Assembly (NCBI GenBank): GCA_903871935.1
Contig: CAIQIQ010000067.1
Span: 1-64,000 of the forward strand
Reading direction: 5' to 3'
Length of the DNA stretch: 64,000 nucleotides
DNA from: an uncultured Phycisphaerales bacterium
Lineage (GTDB): Bacteria > Planctomycetota > Phycisphaerae > Tepidisphaerales > Tepidisphaeraceae
Shown here one piece after another: positions 9,075 through 17,758 of the stretch. The notes beneath the pieces are model-generated. The model had not been told where the DNA came from, did not search any database, and saw only the letters and a list, made by a program, of their open reading frames with translations. Numbering within the stretch: position 1 is the first letter of the stretch; the number at the start of each line of letters is the position of its first letter. The position numbers and the translations under genes are program-made.

Positions 9075-10112
9075 TCATTTCGCCGGCATCTGCAGCGGGA
9101 GATCAGACTGGGTCTTCCGGCCGGTGAGTTGGTCCTCGATTGCCACCTGCAAGATGTATTTCCCCTCAGGCAGGTTCTCAGGCAGACGAATGATGCGGGC
9201 GATATAGAAATCGCGGCGTTGCCTGCGGCAAAGGTCAACCACGGTATTGGGCTGATCGCGCCAGATGGTTTGGCCTTGGGCGTCAATCAGCGAAATCTGC
9301 TGCGCCAGGCGGGTCTCCCAGTTGAGCTCCTGCTGGCGGGAGCTGAAGCCCTGGACCTCGCAATAGAGCACAATGCCCGATGCGCCCAGAGCGGGCAGTT
9401 GCTGCTCCGTGACGGTGTTATAGACACCAAAGCCATCAACGCGGGTGCAAAGGGTCATGGTGGGAATCCGCAGTGGCGCGGCCGGGCGGAGGTCGTCGGC
9501 GAGATTGACCAGCGCGGCGATGCCGGTAGCGGGATCAGTGGCAAGATGGGAATGGAACGCTTCAATACCCACCAATGTCCACTGCACAAACTGTTGATCG
9601 GACGTAGAGAGCTGGGCCACCAGGTCGGGACTAAACGCACTTTGGCCATCGAGCATCCGATGCAGGCCTGCATCAATCGCGGCTTGCGGGGTGGCCGGGG
9701 CGGCGGGCGCAGAGGCAGGCGGAGCGGGCAGCGGAGGTAGGGGAGGGGGCGGTTCGGCCGGACGGGTCTCGGGTAGAGCAGCGGGGCCACTGGCCGGTCG
9801 AGCTTTGGCGATCAGGACCGGAGCTGGCGCGGTGGCCGGCTCGGGACTGGGTTCGATCGCGGGAGCAGGTGGGATGGGCTCAATGAAGACATGGGTGGCC
9901 GGCGCTGGTGTCACAAGGAGTTTCGGCGGGATAGCTGCAGGTGGCGGCGTGGTCGGTATTGTTGCCGGCTGATCGAGGCTTAGCGCCGGGATGGTCGAGG
10001 GGCTTGCCGGCGATTGGCGTTCGGTCTGGGCGCAGCCAGCCACCGCCAGCAGCAGACCGCCGGCTGCGAGGCTGAGGCAACTGTATCGAACCAGTACTCT
10101 CATTGTCATCAT
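9075..10112 (-). CDS. Proline-rich lipoprotein of unknown function
   Basis: 345 residues. A signal peptide ends in a lipobox, LLLAVAGC, with Cys near residue 27, so it should be lipid-anchored. Residues 30-145 are low-complexity Pro/Ala/Thr/Ser (PAPATHVF, RPAEPPPPLPPLP), a likely extended linker through the periplasm or cell wall. The C-terminal 200 residues form a compact domain with GIVLYCEVQGFSSRQQELNWET and WRDQPNTVVDLC, and end in a beta-rich part. I recognise no family. It starts 24 bp after the stop of rsmA on the same strand and is probably co-transcribed with it. Confidence 0.65.
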   Translation of the reverse strand: MMTMRVLVRYSCLSLAAGGLLLAVAGCAQTERQSPASPSTIPALSLDQPATIPTTPPPAAIPPKLLVTPAPATHVFIEPIPPAPAIEPSPEPATAPAPVLIAKARPASGPAALPETRPAEPPPPLPPLPAPPASAPAAPATPQAAIDAGLHRMLDGQSAFSPDLVAQLSTSDQQFVQWTLVGIEAFHSHLATDPATGIAALVNLADDLRPAAPLRIPTMTLCTRVDGFGVYNTVTEQQLPALGASGIVLYCEVQGFSSRQQELNWETRLAQQISLIDAQGQTIWRDQPNTVVDLCRRQRRDFYIARIIRLPENLPEGKYILQVAIEDQLTGRKTQSDLPLQMPAK

Positions 10113-10136
10113 TAGAACATCTTGCCGGGGAGAGTT

Positions 10137-10988
10137 TCAAGCCTCGCGGTTGGTGGCCTGCCAAAGGGTAAGGATCGCAGTGGGAGAAAGCACCTCCGGG
10201 CGCTGCTGCCCGGAAATGCCCAGTTCGGCGAGAATCCGGTCAGAATCGACGATATCGAGCTGCTGAAGGGCTTTGCGGAGCATCTTCCGCCGGGATGAGA
10301 AGAGCCCGGCCACGAATGCCCCCAGCGCGCGGGGATCGGACAAGGGCTGATCCCGGCGACGAAGAGTGACCAGAGCGGATTCGATTCTCGGTGCCGGCCA
10401 GAATGCCTGCGGCGGAAGGACTCGTTCCAGTTTCACCTCCGCCAGAAGCTGAGCCATGACCGTCAGCGGACCATATTCAGAGGTATCGCACGCAGCTTTC
10501 AAGCGTACGGCGACCTCTTTCTGAACCGTGAAGGCAAGCAAATCGACCCCTGCAATGAGCAGTTCGATGATCAGCGGCGAAGCGATGTTGTACGGAAGAT
10601 TGGCAACGAGTTTGACGCAGGTGCCGGCCAGTCTAGCCTGAGCAATGGGGGCGAGCAGCTCCGGATTTAGCTCGTGTTTGCCGGAGAGGGCATCGCCCTC
10701 AATGAGGCGAAAGCCCGGCCGGCCGGCAAAGTGCTGGCGAAGCAGAGCGGCCAGATCGCGGTCGATCTCAACGGCAATGACGTTCTGGGAGCGGGCAAGC
10801 AGTTCTTCAGTGAGGGTGCCGGTGCCGGGGCCGACCTCGATGACCAGATCGGTTGGGGCAATCTGGCCGGCCTCGGCCACGAGTGTGACGAGATTGCGAT
10901 CGATCATGAAGTTCTGGCCAAAGCGGTGTCGCGGAGCTGTGGAAGCTCCGGCGAGAAGGGCCTGAATCTGTTGCTTGGTTTGCGCCAT
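10137..10988 (-). CDS. rsmA: 16S rRNA dimethyladenosine transferase
   Basis: 283 residues from the ATG at 10988. The protein has the RsmA/KsgA signature parts: HRFGQNFMID at the start, the SAM-binding loop VIEVGPGTGTLTEELL, acidic EIDRDL, and the catalytic NLPYNIASP. The C-terminal helical domain contains PPQAFWPAPRIESALV and FSSRRKMLRKAL. The enzyme dimethylates two adjacent adenines near the 3' end of 16S rRNA during late 30S assembly. A longer frame upstream runs through a palindromic REP-like repeat and is not used. The lipoprotein gene follows 24 bp downstream. Confidence 0.95.
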   Translation of the reverse strand: MAQTKQQIQALLAGASTAPRHRFGQNFMIDRNLVTLVAEAGQIAPTDLVIEVGPGTGTLTEELLARSQNVIAVEIDRDLAALLRQHFAGRPGFRLIEGDALSGKHELNPELLAPIAQARLAGTCVKLVANLPYNIASPLIIELLIAGVDLLAFTVQKEVAVRLKAACDTSEYGPLTVMAQLLAEVKLERVLPPQAFWPAPRIESALVTLRRRDQPLSDPRALGAFVAGLFSSRRKMLRKALQQLDIVDSDRILAELGISGQQRPEVLSPTAILTLWQATNREA

Positions 10989-11005
10989 GGGTATTCGGTC
11001 GTAGC

Positions 11006-11082
11006 GTTCGTAGTAGCGGCGGAAGCCGCGTTTTGGCGGGCAGACATTTCTCCCACTCCCTAACGCGGCCGCTACTACGAAC
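11006..11082. repeat. REP-like palindrome between rsmA and the GH62 gene
   Basis: Arms GTTCGTAGTAGCGGC (11006-11020) and GCCGCTACTACGAAC (11068-11082) are perfect 15-bp inverted repeats, and the inner part pairs further (CCGCGTT with AACGCGG). A similar half, CTACTACGAACG, is seen near 33398. It lies between divergent genes, so it is not placed as a terminator. It is a different sequence family from the REPs around the transposase at 17 kb. Confidence 0.65.
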
Positions 11083-11139
11083 ATGATACCACCCGGATGT
11101 GCGATCGTAGTATGATGACGCACCAGAGGACTATCTCCT

Positions 11140-12153
11140 ATGACCTCTCCGATCGCCGCCGTTAGTGTCCTGCTGCTCATGGCCGCAGCGCTGGGTGCGC
11201 CACCATCGACTCAGCCCTGGCATTCCGAGCCTTTCACCTGGGTCGGCAGCGGACCCCTGATGGCCGCGAGGCAGGATGAAGGCGACTGGCATAGTCTCAA
11301 GGATCCCTCGATTGTCTTTGCCGACGGCAAGTGGCATCTCTTCTGCACCGTGCGCGGCACGCAACGCAGCCACGCGATTGTGTACCTGAGCTTCGCCGAC
11401 TGGCCGCAGGCGGCCGACGCGCATCAATATGTTCTGCCGTGCCACAAGGGCTTCTTCTGTGCGCCACAGATCTTCTACTTTGAACCGCAGAAGCTGTGGT
11501 ATCTGATATGCCAGGCGTCGGATCCATCCTGGTCGCCCAGCTATCAGCCGGCTTTCGCGACCACCACTACCATCGCCGATCCAAAAAGCTGGTCATCGCT
11601 CAAACCGATGTTCGGGCGTCAACCCACCGCCACCAAGGCATGGCTGGACTTCTGGGTCATCTGCGATGAGAAAAACGCCCATCTCTTCTTCACGTCACTC
11701 GATGGCAAGATGTGGCGAAGTCAGACAAGTCTGGTCGACTTCCCGCTGCGATGGCGCGAGCCGGTCCTTGCCCTGCAGGGGGATTTCTTCGAAGCCAGCC
11801 ACACCTATCGCATTCGCGGCCGCAGTGAGTATCTCACGGTGATTGAGGCTCAGAACGGCCACGGGTGGCGCTACTACACCGCGTATCTGGCCGACCGTCT
11901 GGAGGGTCCATGGCATCCGCTGGCGGCCGGCAAGGACGATGCGTTTGCCTCCATGCTCAACGTGCAGCAACCGGCCGGGAAGTGGACTGACGTCATCAGT
12001 CACATCGAACTGATCCGCGCCGGCAACGACCAGACGATGGAGATCGGCCCCGATAACCTGCAGGTCCTCTACCAGGGCGTCCTGGACAAAGACCGCGCTG
12101 GCAAGGCATATGGCCAGATCCCCTGGCGCCTGGGCCTGCTCAAGGCGAAATGA
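11140..12153 (+). CDS. Secreted GH62 alpha-L-arabinofuranosidase
   Basis: 337 residues with a signal peptide (LLLMAAALGAPPS). The five-bladed propeller core shows the GH62 order: LKDPSIVFADGKWHLF with the catalytic-base Asp, CAPQIFYFEPQKLWYLI, a central WLDFWVICDEKNAHLFF, then GDFFEASHTYRI with a Glu where the family has its general acid, YLTVIEAQ, WTDVISHIELIR and MEIGPDNLQVLYQG. GH62 enzymes remove arabinose side chains from arabinoxylan or arabinan by inversion. No carbohydrate-binding module is attached. The assignment rests on motif order alone. Confidence 0.8.
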   Translation: MTSPIAAVSVLLLMAAALGAPPSTQPWHSEPFTWVGSGPLMAARQDEGDWHSLKDPSIVFADGKWHLFCTVRGTQRSHAIVYLSFADWPQAADAHQYVLPCHKGFFCAPQIFYFEPQKLWYLICQASDPSWSPSYQPAFATTTTIADPKSWSSLKPMFGRQPTATKAWLDFWVICDEKNAHLFFTSLDGKMWRSQTSLVDFPLRWREPVLALQGDFFEASHTYRIRGRSEYLTVIEAQNGHGWRYYTAYLADRLEGPWHPLAAGKDDAFASMLNVQQPAGKWTDVISHIELIRAGNDQTMEIGPDNLQVLYQGVLDKDRAGKAYGQIPWRLGLLKAK

Positions 12154-12239
12154 CAGACATCATCTGGTAAGCGATGGAAACCGTCTGTTAGATCGATTAT
12201 GATATCGTAAAGCGATCATCCGATCGAAGCGAGGCCGAC

Positions 12240-12446
12240 ATGAGCCATGTGACGTTGTCGAGCAAATATCAAGTCGTCATTCCCGAGCCCATCAGGCGAT
12301 CGTTGCGCCTTGAACCAGGGACCAAGTTTCAGGTGATTTCCTATGGCGGACGCATTGAATTTGTACCGGTGCGCCCGATGAAAGAGGTCCGCGGATTCCT
12401 CAAAGGCATTGATACGTCGGTTCTACGCGAGAGGGACCGGCTATGA
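12240..12446 (+). CDS. vapB: AbrB/MazE-type antitoxin (VapB)
   Basis: 68 residues starting MSHVTLSSKYQVVIPEPIRR, the swapped-hairpin AbrB DNA-binding domain, followed by LRLEPGTKFQVI and a short toxin-binding tail. It overlaps the PIN-domain gene by four bases (ATGA). Sequence just upstream (about 12190-12228) contains several GATC/CGATC half-sites with partial dyad symmetry, a plausible autoregulatory operator. Confidence 0.85.
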   Translation: MSHVTLSSKYQVVIPEPIRRSLRLEPGTKFQVISYGGRIEFVPVRPMKEVRGFLKGIDTSVLRERDRL

Positions 12447-12832
12447 ACGTGGTCGATTCTTCGGCCTGGCTGGAGTACTTTGCCGATGGACCCAACGCGG
12501 ATTACTTTGCGCCGGCAATCGAGGACGCCGGCAACTTAATCGTCCCCACGGTCTGCATCTACGAAGTCTTTAAGCGCGTTCTGCAGCAGCGTGACGAAGA
12601 TGCTGCTCTGCAGGCCATGGCACAGATGCGGACAGGGACAGTCGTGTCCCTGGATGATGCCCTGGCGATACAGGCAGCGCATCTCAGTCACGTTCTGAAA
12701 ATCGCCATGGCCGACAGCATGGTTCTGGCGACGGCGCGTCATCTCCGTGCCACCGTCTGGACACAGGACGACGACTTCAAAGATCTGCCCGATGTGTGCT
12801 ATCGCGCAAAGGTGAAGCCCAGCACGCGATGA
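12443..12832 (+). CDS. vapC: PIN-domain ribonuclease toxin (VapC)
   Basis: 129 residues. The PIN acidic set is visible: D5 in NVVDSSAWLEYF, a Glu near 41 in VCIYEVFKR, an Asp near 90 in AMADSMVLATA, and the Asp cluster in TQDDDF near 107-110. VapC proteins cleave tRNA or rRNA with bound Mg. Coupled to vapB by a four-base overlap. Family assignment is firm; target RNA is unknown. Confidence 0.88.
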   Translation: MNVVDSSAWLEYFADGPNADYFAPAIEDAGNLIVPTVCIYEVFKRVLQQRDEDAALQAMAQMRTGTVVSLDDALAIQAAHLSHVLKIAMADSMVLATARHLRATVWTQDDDFKDLPDVCYRAKVKPSTR

Positions 12833-12961
12833 GTGCCGAGCGCAACCGTAATCCCGGCTACAACAAGCACTGCCGCCGTTCGCCTCAGCATCTTGTACCT
12901 CCCGCCTTTTGTGCCAGCCGCTCCCATGTCCCGATGTCTGCGGCTATACTCTTCCCCCACG

Positions 12962-14032
12962 ATGCAGAGTCCCAAACGGATGCTGGTTGTACAGCCGAGC
13001 TGGGTCGGCGATGCCGTCATGGCCACGCCGATGCTTCGCGCCTTGCGCGAGCGCTATCCCGATGCCCACATCGCCCTGCTCTGCCGGCGCTATGTCAAAC
13101 CCGTTTTCACCGGCCTGCCTTATGCCAACCGGATCATCACCTACCGCACCGGCAAGACGAAACGCAAGACCGGCAAGGGCCTGCTGAAAATCGCCGGCCG
13201 CCTTCGCCGCGGCAAGTATGACACCGCCATCCTCCTGACCAATTCCTTCAAGAGCGCCCTGCTCTGCAAGCTCGCGGGCATCGACCGCATCGTCGGCTAT
13301 GAGCGCGACGGGAGGGCGTTTCTCCTCTCCGATCGCCTGCTGCCCTACAAAGCCAAGGGCAAGTTCGTACCCTCGCCGGTGATCTACTATTACCTTGGCC
13401 TGGCCCACTTCATGGGCAGCCGCAATCGCGATATCGCCATGCATCTGGCGGTCACCTCCGCCGAACGCGATGCCGCGAAACAGGTGCTAACCCGCGCTGG
13501 CCTGGATGCCGACCTGGAGCGCCCGGCCGCCAATGGCCTGGGCCCCCTGGTCATGATCAACGCCGGCGCCCAGTACGGCGCTGCCAAGTGCTGGCTGCCC
13601 GAGCACTTCGCGGCCGTTGCCGATCGCCTGGTGGAAGAGCGTGGTGCGACCATCCTCCTCTCCGGCACCCCGCGCGAGCGCCGCATCCTCGATGCCATCC
13701 AGCGCCACATGACCCATGCCGCCGTCGATCTGTCCAGTAAGGGGTTGAGCCTGGGCTCACTCAAAGAGATCGTCCGCCGCTGCGATTTGATGATCACCAA
13801 CGACACCGGCCCGCGCCACATCGCGGCCGCGTTCGGCGTTCCGGTCGTTACCGTCTTCGGCCCCACCCACCCCGAGTGGACGGAGATCTATTTCCCGCAG
13901 GAGCGCAAGGTGAGCGTCAAAGTCTTCTGCGGTCCCTGCCAGAAGAAGATCTGCCCGCTGGACCACCGCTGCATGAAGGAAGTCACTCCCGAGATGGTTT
14001 ACACGCAGGCCAGCCAGCTTCTCAATGCCTGA
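12962..14032 (+). CDS. Glycosyltransferase family 9 (heptosyltransferase II-like)
   Basis: 356 residues from the ATG at 12962, where family similarity begins (MLVVQPSWVGDAVMATPMLRALRERYPDAHI). GT9 features: a WVGDAVM acceptor loop, a central INAGAQYGAAKCWLPEHF, and the ADP-heptose site NDTGPRHIAAAFGVPVVTVFGPTHP. The C-terminus carries CGPCQKKICPLDHRCM, a cysteine cluster seen in WaaF/RfaF-like enzymes. It would add heptose to lipopolysaccharide core at the inner membrane, which fits a Gram-negative-type envelope. The frame is open upstream to 12833 without family similarity. No strong ribosome site precedes the chosen start. Confidence 0.82.
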   Translation: MQSPKRMLVVQPSWVGDAVMATPMLRALRERYPDAHIALLCRRYVKPVFTGLPYANRIITYRTGKTKRKTGKGLLKIAGRLRRGKYDTAILLTNSFKSALLCKLAGIDRIVGYERDGRAFLLSDRLLPYKAKGKFVPSPVIYYYLGLAHFMGSRNRDIAMHLAVTSAERDAAKQVLTRAGLDADLERPAANGLGPLVMINAGAQYGAAKCWLPEHFAAVADRLVEERGATILLSGTPRERRILDAIQRHMTHAAVDLSSKGLSLGSLKEIVRRCDLMITNDTGPRHIAAAFGVPVVTVFGPTHPEWTEIYFPQERKVSVKVFCGPCQKKICPLDHRCMKEVTPEMVYTQASQLLNA

Positions 14033-14126
14033 CTTCGCTTGATGTGCAAAGAGGCCATCGAGCTCTATACCGAAACCATAGCCGTCGTCGTGCAGATCTG
14101 ATCGGCTCACACACATCGGCACAGAT

Positions 14127-14152
14127 GCCCATGGACGCATACGTCCATGGGC
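14127..14152. repeat. Hairpin in intergenic region
   Basis: GCCCATGGACG and CGTCCATGGGC form a perfect 11-bp stem with loop CATA. It lies 95 bp after the GT9 gene and 100 bp before holB. No T run follows on the plus strand, so it may be a factor-dependent terminator, an mRNA-stabilising hairpin or a repeat unit. Confidence 0.5.
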
Positions 14153-14250
14153 GGGGAGGCGGTGGGGGCGCCACTCCCACTCCGCCTCTGCGCCGGCATT
14201 TCTCTTGCTCGTTTCCATCTCGACTTCTGAGGCTGTAGACTTGTCGACAA

Positions 14251-15255
14251 GTGCTTTACTTGCGTGACATTCTTGGCCAGGACCAGGCGATCGGGCAGAT
14301 CCGCCAGGCTTGGCAGGCTGATCGCCTGCCGCATGGGATGATCTTTGCCGGGGCGGCCGGCGTCGGGAAGGGCACCACCGCGCAGGCCCTGGCCACCTGG
14401 TTTCTTTGTGAGAATCCCGGCAAGGATGATGCCTGCACCAAGTGTCGCGGCTGTCACCTGGTTGCCTCGGGCACGCATCCCGATTACCGCGTGATCTACC
14501 GGCAGCTTATCCGGCTGACGAAGAAGGATTCCAAAGCCCGCGATCTTTCGATCGATCTGATCCGCGACTATCTGCTGGAGCCGGCCGGCCGGAAGGCGCT
14601 GCAGGGGCGCGGCAAGGTCTTCATCATCGAAGAAGCGGAGACGATGACGCGCGATGCGGCCAATTCGATGCTCAAGACGCTTGAAGAACCCCTGGGTCGG
14701 ACGCTGATCATTCTGCTGACCGATTCCCCGCACTCGCTGCTGCCAACAATACTGAGCCGAACGCAGATCATCCGTTTTGCTCAGCTCCCTCAGGACCTTG
14801 TGGTGAAGCAGCTCACAGCTCGCGGCATTGATGCGCAATTGGCCCAATATGCCTCGATCATGGCCGACGGGTCACTGGGCCTGGCTGCCCGCTGGATCGA
14901 GGATGGTGTTGTGGAACGCGGCATCCAGCTCTATCAGGCGATCGATCAGATTCTCGCCAACCGGCCGGTGGAAGGGCTGGCGGCCTGGTTTGCCGAATCT
15001 GCCGGCATGTACGCTGCGAAGCAGGAAGAACGCGATGAGAACGTGAGCAAAGACCAGGCAACCCGCGAAGCGACGGTTCTCTACTTCCGCCTCGCGGCCG
15101 ACTATCTGCGTCAACTTCTGGGCCGCATGAATGACCCCATGCTCCAGTTGAGCGCGTGCCGCATGATCGACGACCTGGCTCAGGCGCAGGTTTATGTCGA
15201 GGGCAATGTGAACACCAACCTGGTGCTGGAGAATCTCGCGAACCGGCTGCGGTGA
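14251..15255 (+). CDS. holB: DNA polymerase III delta' subunit (clamp loader)
   Basis: 334 residues with a GTG start, giving MLYLRDILGQDQAIGQIRQAW. Visible parts are PHGMIFAGAAGVGKGTTAQ (a degenerate P-loop, as expected for delta', which does not hydrolyse ATP), a partial zinc knuckle CTKCRGCH, then VFIIEEAETMTRDAANSMLKTLEEP and SRTQIIRF, all standard for the clamp-loader AAA+ fold. The C-terminal collar domain is helical. It works in the complex that loads the sliding clamp at the replication fork. It is convergent with der, with 6 bp between their stops. Confidence 0.85.
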   Translation: MLYLRDILGQDQAIGQIRQAWQADRLPHGMIFAGAAGVGKGTTAQALATWFLCENPGKDDACTKCRGCHLVASGTHPDYRVIYRQLIRLTKKDSKARDLSIDLIRDYLLEPAGRKALQGRGKVFIIEEAETMTRDAANSMLKTLEEPLGRTLIILLTDSPHSLLPTILSRTQIIRFAQLPQDLVVKQLTARGIDAQLAQYASIMADGSLGLAARWIEDGVVERGIQLYQAIDQILANRPVEGLAAWFAESAGMYAAKQEERDENVSKDQATREATVLYFRLAADYLRQLLGRMNDPMLQLSACRMIDDLAQAQVYVEGNVNTNLVLENLANRLR

Positions 15256-15261
15256 CCGCCA

Positions 15262-16785
15262 CTACCGCCGCTTGGGCGGCCGTCCTGACGGTCGGCCTTT
15301 CCTCTGCGGCACGTATGCCGGCCGGGTGCTGGTTCCCGCGCCGCCGGTTCCCTGCTTCTTTATCACCTTCGTCGCCCGGCCGCTCTGCGTCAGTTCTTCG
15401 TTGTTGCGGCTGGTGCGGGCGCGGAACAGCAGCTTGATCGGCACCTCGGGATACGGCAGCAGGTCGCGGATGCGGTTGAGCACATAGCGCTGATACTCAT
15501 CGGTCACATATGCCGGCTTGTTCACAAACAGGATGATCGTCGGCGGCGCCACCTCGGTCTGCGTTACGTAGAACACCTTCAGCCGGTTACCCGATGGCGT
15601 CGGGCACGAACGCTCATTCACGATCAGTTTCACCGCATCATTGAGCTTGTGGGTCGAGAGCCGTTCATGCGACTGCTTGAAGAGGTGCTGTGCCAGGTCC
15701 AGCACGCGCTGGATGTTCTTGCCATCTTTCGCCGTGGTGAAAGCCACCGGGGCATAACTGAGCCAGGGCAGTTCCTTTTCCAGGTAATCGCCGTATTCCT
15801 CCATGATGTCCTGGTCCTGCAGTTTCTCGGGGTTCTTGCGCGACTCGCGGATCTTCTTCATGGTCAGGTCCCACTTGTTGACCACGAGCACCACCGGCTT
15901 GTACTGCTGAGCGATGTACTGCCCCAGTTTGCGGTCCGGATCCGAGATCGGATCGGTTCCATCCACCAGCATCAGCACAATATCCGCCCGGCGGATCGAC
16001 CGCTCTGCCCGATGGAATGAGTAGAACGCGATGTCATTGGTCACCATGAGGCGCTTCTTGCGCACGCCGGCGGTATCGATCACGGTCAGGGCTTTGCCAT
16101 CCTTTTCAAAGCGCACGTCCACCGAATCGCGCGTTGTTCCCGGCACCTCAGATACGATCACCCGCTTGGGGTCATCCTCGTACAGCCCTGCGATGGCGTT
16201 CACCAGTGTGCTCTTGCCGGCGTTGCGCTTGCCGACGATCGCCAGCATCATCTCCGGCTCGGGAATGAAGGTCGGGGCATCGGAGAGATCGACGTTCTTT
16301 TCCAACGTCTCCAGCAGCAGCTCGATGTTTCGGCCGTTCATAGCCGATACGCCAATCGGCGTACCCAGCCCCAGTCGGGCGAAGTCTCCCAGCGAAGCAT
16401 CCGTTCGCTCGCCGTCGGCCTTATTGGCGACCAGCAGCGACTTCATCCCCTCGCGGCGAAGCAGGCTGGCAACCTCCTGATCACCGGCCGTGATGCCCGT
16501 TCCGCAGTCGACGATGAACATCACCAGGTCGGCTCGATGGATTGCCAGTTCGATCTGCTCTCGGATGTGTTCGGTCAGATTGTCCGGATCCTGGAAGCCG
16601 AATCCGCCGGTATCGACCAGTTCCACAAACCGCCCATTGAGGTAAAGGGGAGTGGAGATGCGGTCTCGCGTCACTCCCGGCATATTTTGAACAATAGAGA
16701 TGAGCCTGCCCGCCATCGCGTTAAGGAGGCTCGATTTGCCCACATTAGGCCGACCAACGATCGCAATTACCGGCATTTTTGCCAT
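15262..16785 (-). CDS. der: Ribosome assembly GTPase Der (EngA)
   Basis: 507 residues with two GTPase domains in tandem. The first has GRPNVGKSSLLNAMAG, PGVTRD, DTGGF and ANKAD. The second starts near residue 180 with GKRNAGKSTLVNAIAG and has PGTTRDSV, DTAGVRKK and NKWDL. A KH-like C-terminal domain follows (VPIKLLFRARTS), then a basic tail of about 40 residues, TGGAGTSTRPAYVPQRKGR, longer than in most Der proteins. Der acts in 50S subunit maturation. The start at 16785 puts the first P-loop in the usual place. Confidence 0.95.
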   Translation of the reverse strand: MAKMPVIAIVGRPNVGKSSLLNAMAGRLISIVQNMPGVTRDRISTPLYLNGRFVELVDTGGFGFQDPDNLTEHIREQIELAIHRADLVMFIVDCGTGITAGDQEVASLLRREGMKSLLVANKADGERTDASLGDFARLGLGTPIGVSAMNGRNIELLLETLEKNVDLSDAPTFIPEPEMMLAIVGKRNAGKSTLVNAIAGLYEDDPKRVIVSEVPGTTRDSVDVRFEKDGKALTVIDTAGVRKKRLMVTNDIAFYSFHRAERSIRRADIVLMLVDGTDPISDPDRKLGQYIAQQYKPVVLVVNKWDLTMKKIRESRKNPEKLQDQDIMEEYGDYLEKELPWLSYAPVAFTTAKDGKNIQRVLDLAQHLFKQSHERLSTHKLNDAVKLIVNERSCPTPSGNRLKVFYVTQTEVAPPTIILFVNKPAYVTDEYQRYVLNRIRDLLPYPEVPIKLLFRARTSRNNEELTQSGRATKVIKKQGTGGAGTSTRPAYVPQRKGRPSGRPPKRR

Positions 16786-16828
16786 ATCTACGCACTGTAC
16801 AGCAGTGCAGGCCCGACGGATAGGTGGT

Positions 16829-16954
16829 GTAGCAGCGACTTTGCAGTCGCTGGGGGAGGGCAGAGACGTGGTGTCGGTGCGAGAGCTATCTGCGGCTTAT
16901 TGCGGTTCTCTGAGGTGATTGGTGCGCCTGAAGCGACTACAAAGTCGCTTCTAC
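16829..16954. repeat. REP doublet, left of the RAYT gene
   Basis: GTAGCAGCGACTTTGCAGTC begins at 16829 and the inverted partner AAGCGACTACAAAGTCGCTT begins at 16931. Between them are GGGGGAGGGCAGAGA and GAGGTGATTGGTG. The same arrangement is repeated in direct orientation at 17587-17710 on the other side of the transposase gene. The inner part of the right arm supplies the last codons and stop of that gene. Confidence 0.75.
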
Positions 16955-17530
16955 CTTTCGTCTTGGGTTGTCGTGGATGTACTTGCGGAAGCGCTCCAGA
17001 TGAGCAGGACTGCGCACGATGTGATCGAAGGATTCCTTCTGCCACAGCGATCCCTCTTCCCCGAGCCAGCGGTTGATCTCAAGTGCCGTATATGACTTCC
17101 ATGTCTGTATGATCGTCGAGAGTTCAGTGCCGGGCAGAGGGCAGACAAGGGCGTGTACGTGATTGGGCATGACAACCCACCTATCCAAGAGGTAGTGGGT
17201 GCCATGGCCATGGCCAAGCGACTCGCCCACGATGGATGACAGATGAGGGTCTCGGAGGACACATCGCCCTGAGCCCTGGTCCAGCCACCGTTCGATCTGG
17301 GCGGGGAAACGCTGCATGTACTGGTCATAGGCCTCCTCATCCCAAGGCGGCGGATGAGCGGCGTACCACTGATCTCGCTCCTGATACCATTGGTCGAGTT
17401 TCTCCTGCGGCAGCGAATCGGCGAGACGGTAGGTGATGTAATAGATTGTGCCTTCCTGACGCCAATGGGGCAGATTGGACCGGAATTGGCGGATTTCCGC
17501 ATCAATGTCGAGGAAACGATACTCCAGCAT
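16937..17530 (-). CDS. REP-associated tyrosine transposase (RAYT, Y1 family)
   Basis: 197 residues from the ATG at 17530. The Y1 transposase fold is shown by YYITYRLADSLP, the HUH metal motif in VMPNHVHALVCP, and SLWQKESFDHIVRS followed by FRKYIHDNP, whose Tyr is the expected nucleophile. RAYTs are domesticated IS200/IS605-like transposases thought to spread REP elements and are not usually self-mobile. The last codons (KVEATL and the TAG stop) are encoded by the flanking REP itself. The frame is open upstream through the right-hand REPs, where VEATL appears again, but that part is not expected to be translated. A 24-bp REP identical to one beside this gene lies in hypE at 51239. Confidence 0.9.
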   Translation of the reverse strand: MLEYRFLDIDAEIRQFRSNLPHWRQEGTIYYITYRLADSLPQEKLDQWYQERDQWYAAHPPPWDEEAYDQYMQRFPAQIERWLDQGSGRCVLRDPHLSSIVGESLGHGHGTHYLLDRWVVMPNHVHALVCPLPGTELSTIIQTWKSYTALEINRWLGEEGSLWQKESFDHIVRSPAHLERFRKYIHDNPRRKVEATL

Positions 17531-17569
17531 AACAAGATCGTAATATTCGCGGCGCCGCGGTGCAATTGT

Positions 17570-17731
17570 GTAGCAGCGACTTTTGTGGCAGCGACTTTGT
17601 AGTCGCTGGGGAGGGGAGAGATGCGTGGTAGGCCAGAGGGGCGGCCGCTGCTGGTAACGCTGGTCGGAGGTGATTGGGTGTTCCCCAAGCGGCTGCAAAG
17701 TCGCTTCTACATGACATAGAGTCGCTTCTAC
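17570..17731. repeat. REP doublet and extra halves, right of the RAYT gene
   Basis: The core unit runs 17587-17710, from GGCAGCGACTTTGTAGTCGC to GGCTGCAAAGTCGCTTCTAC, with GGGGAGGGGAGAGA and GGAGGTGATTGGGTG between. This is the direct counterpart of the left copy. Extra half sites lie at 17570-17584 and 17717-17731. The argH start follows 28 bp after the last half site. Confidence 0.75.
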
Positions 17732-17758
17732 TGGAATACGCAATAGAATGGTCCTTCT

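Noticed and set aside
14127-14152. Intrinsic terminator of the GT9 gene
   Set aside because: The stem is perfect but no T run follows on the plus strand, so it is listed only as a hairpin.
16829-17731. Repeats around the transposase as IS terminal inverted repeats
   Set aside because: The two 125-bp units are in direct orientation and the gene is a RAYT, so a REP system explains them better than a classical insertion sequence.
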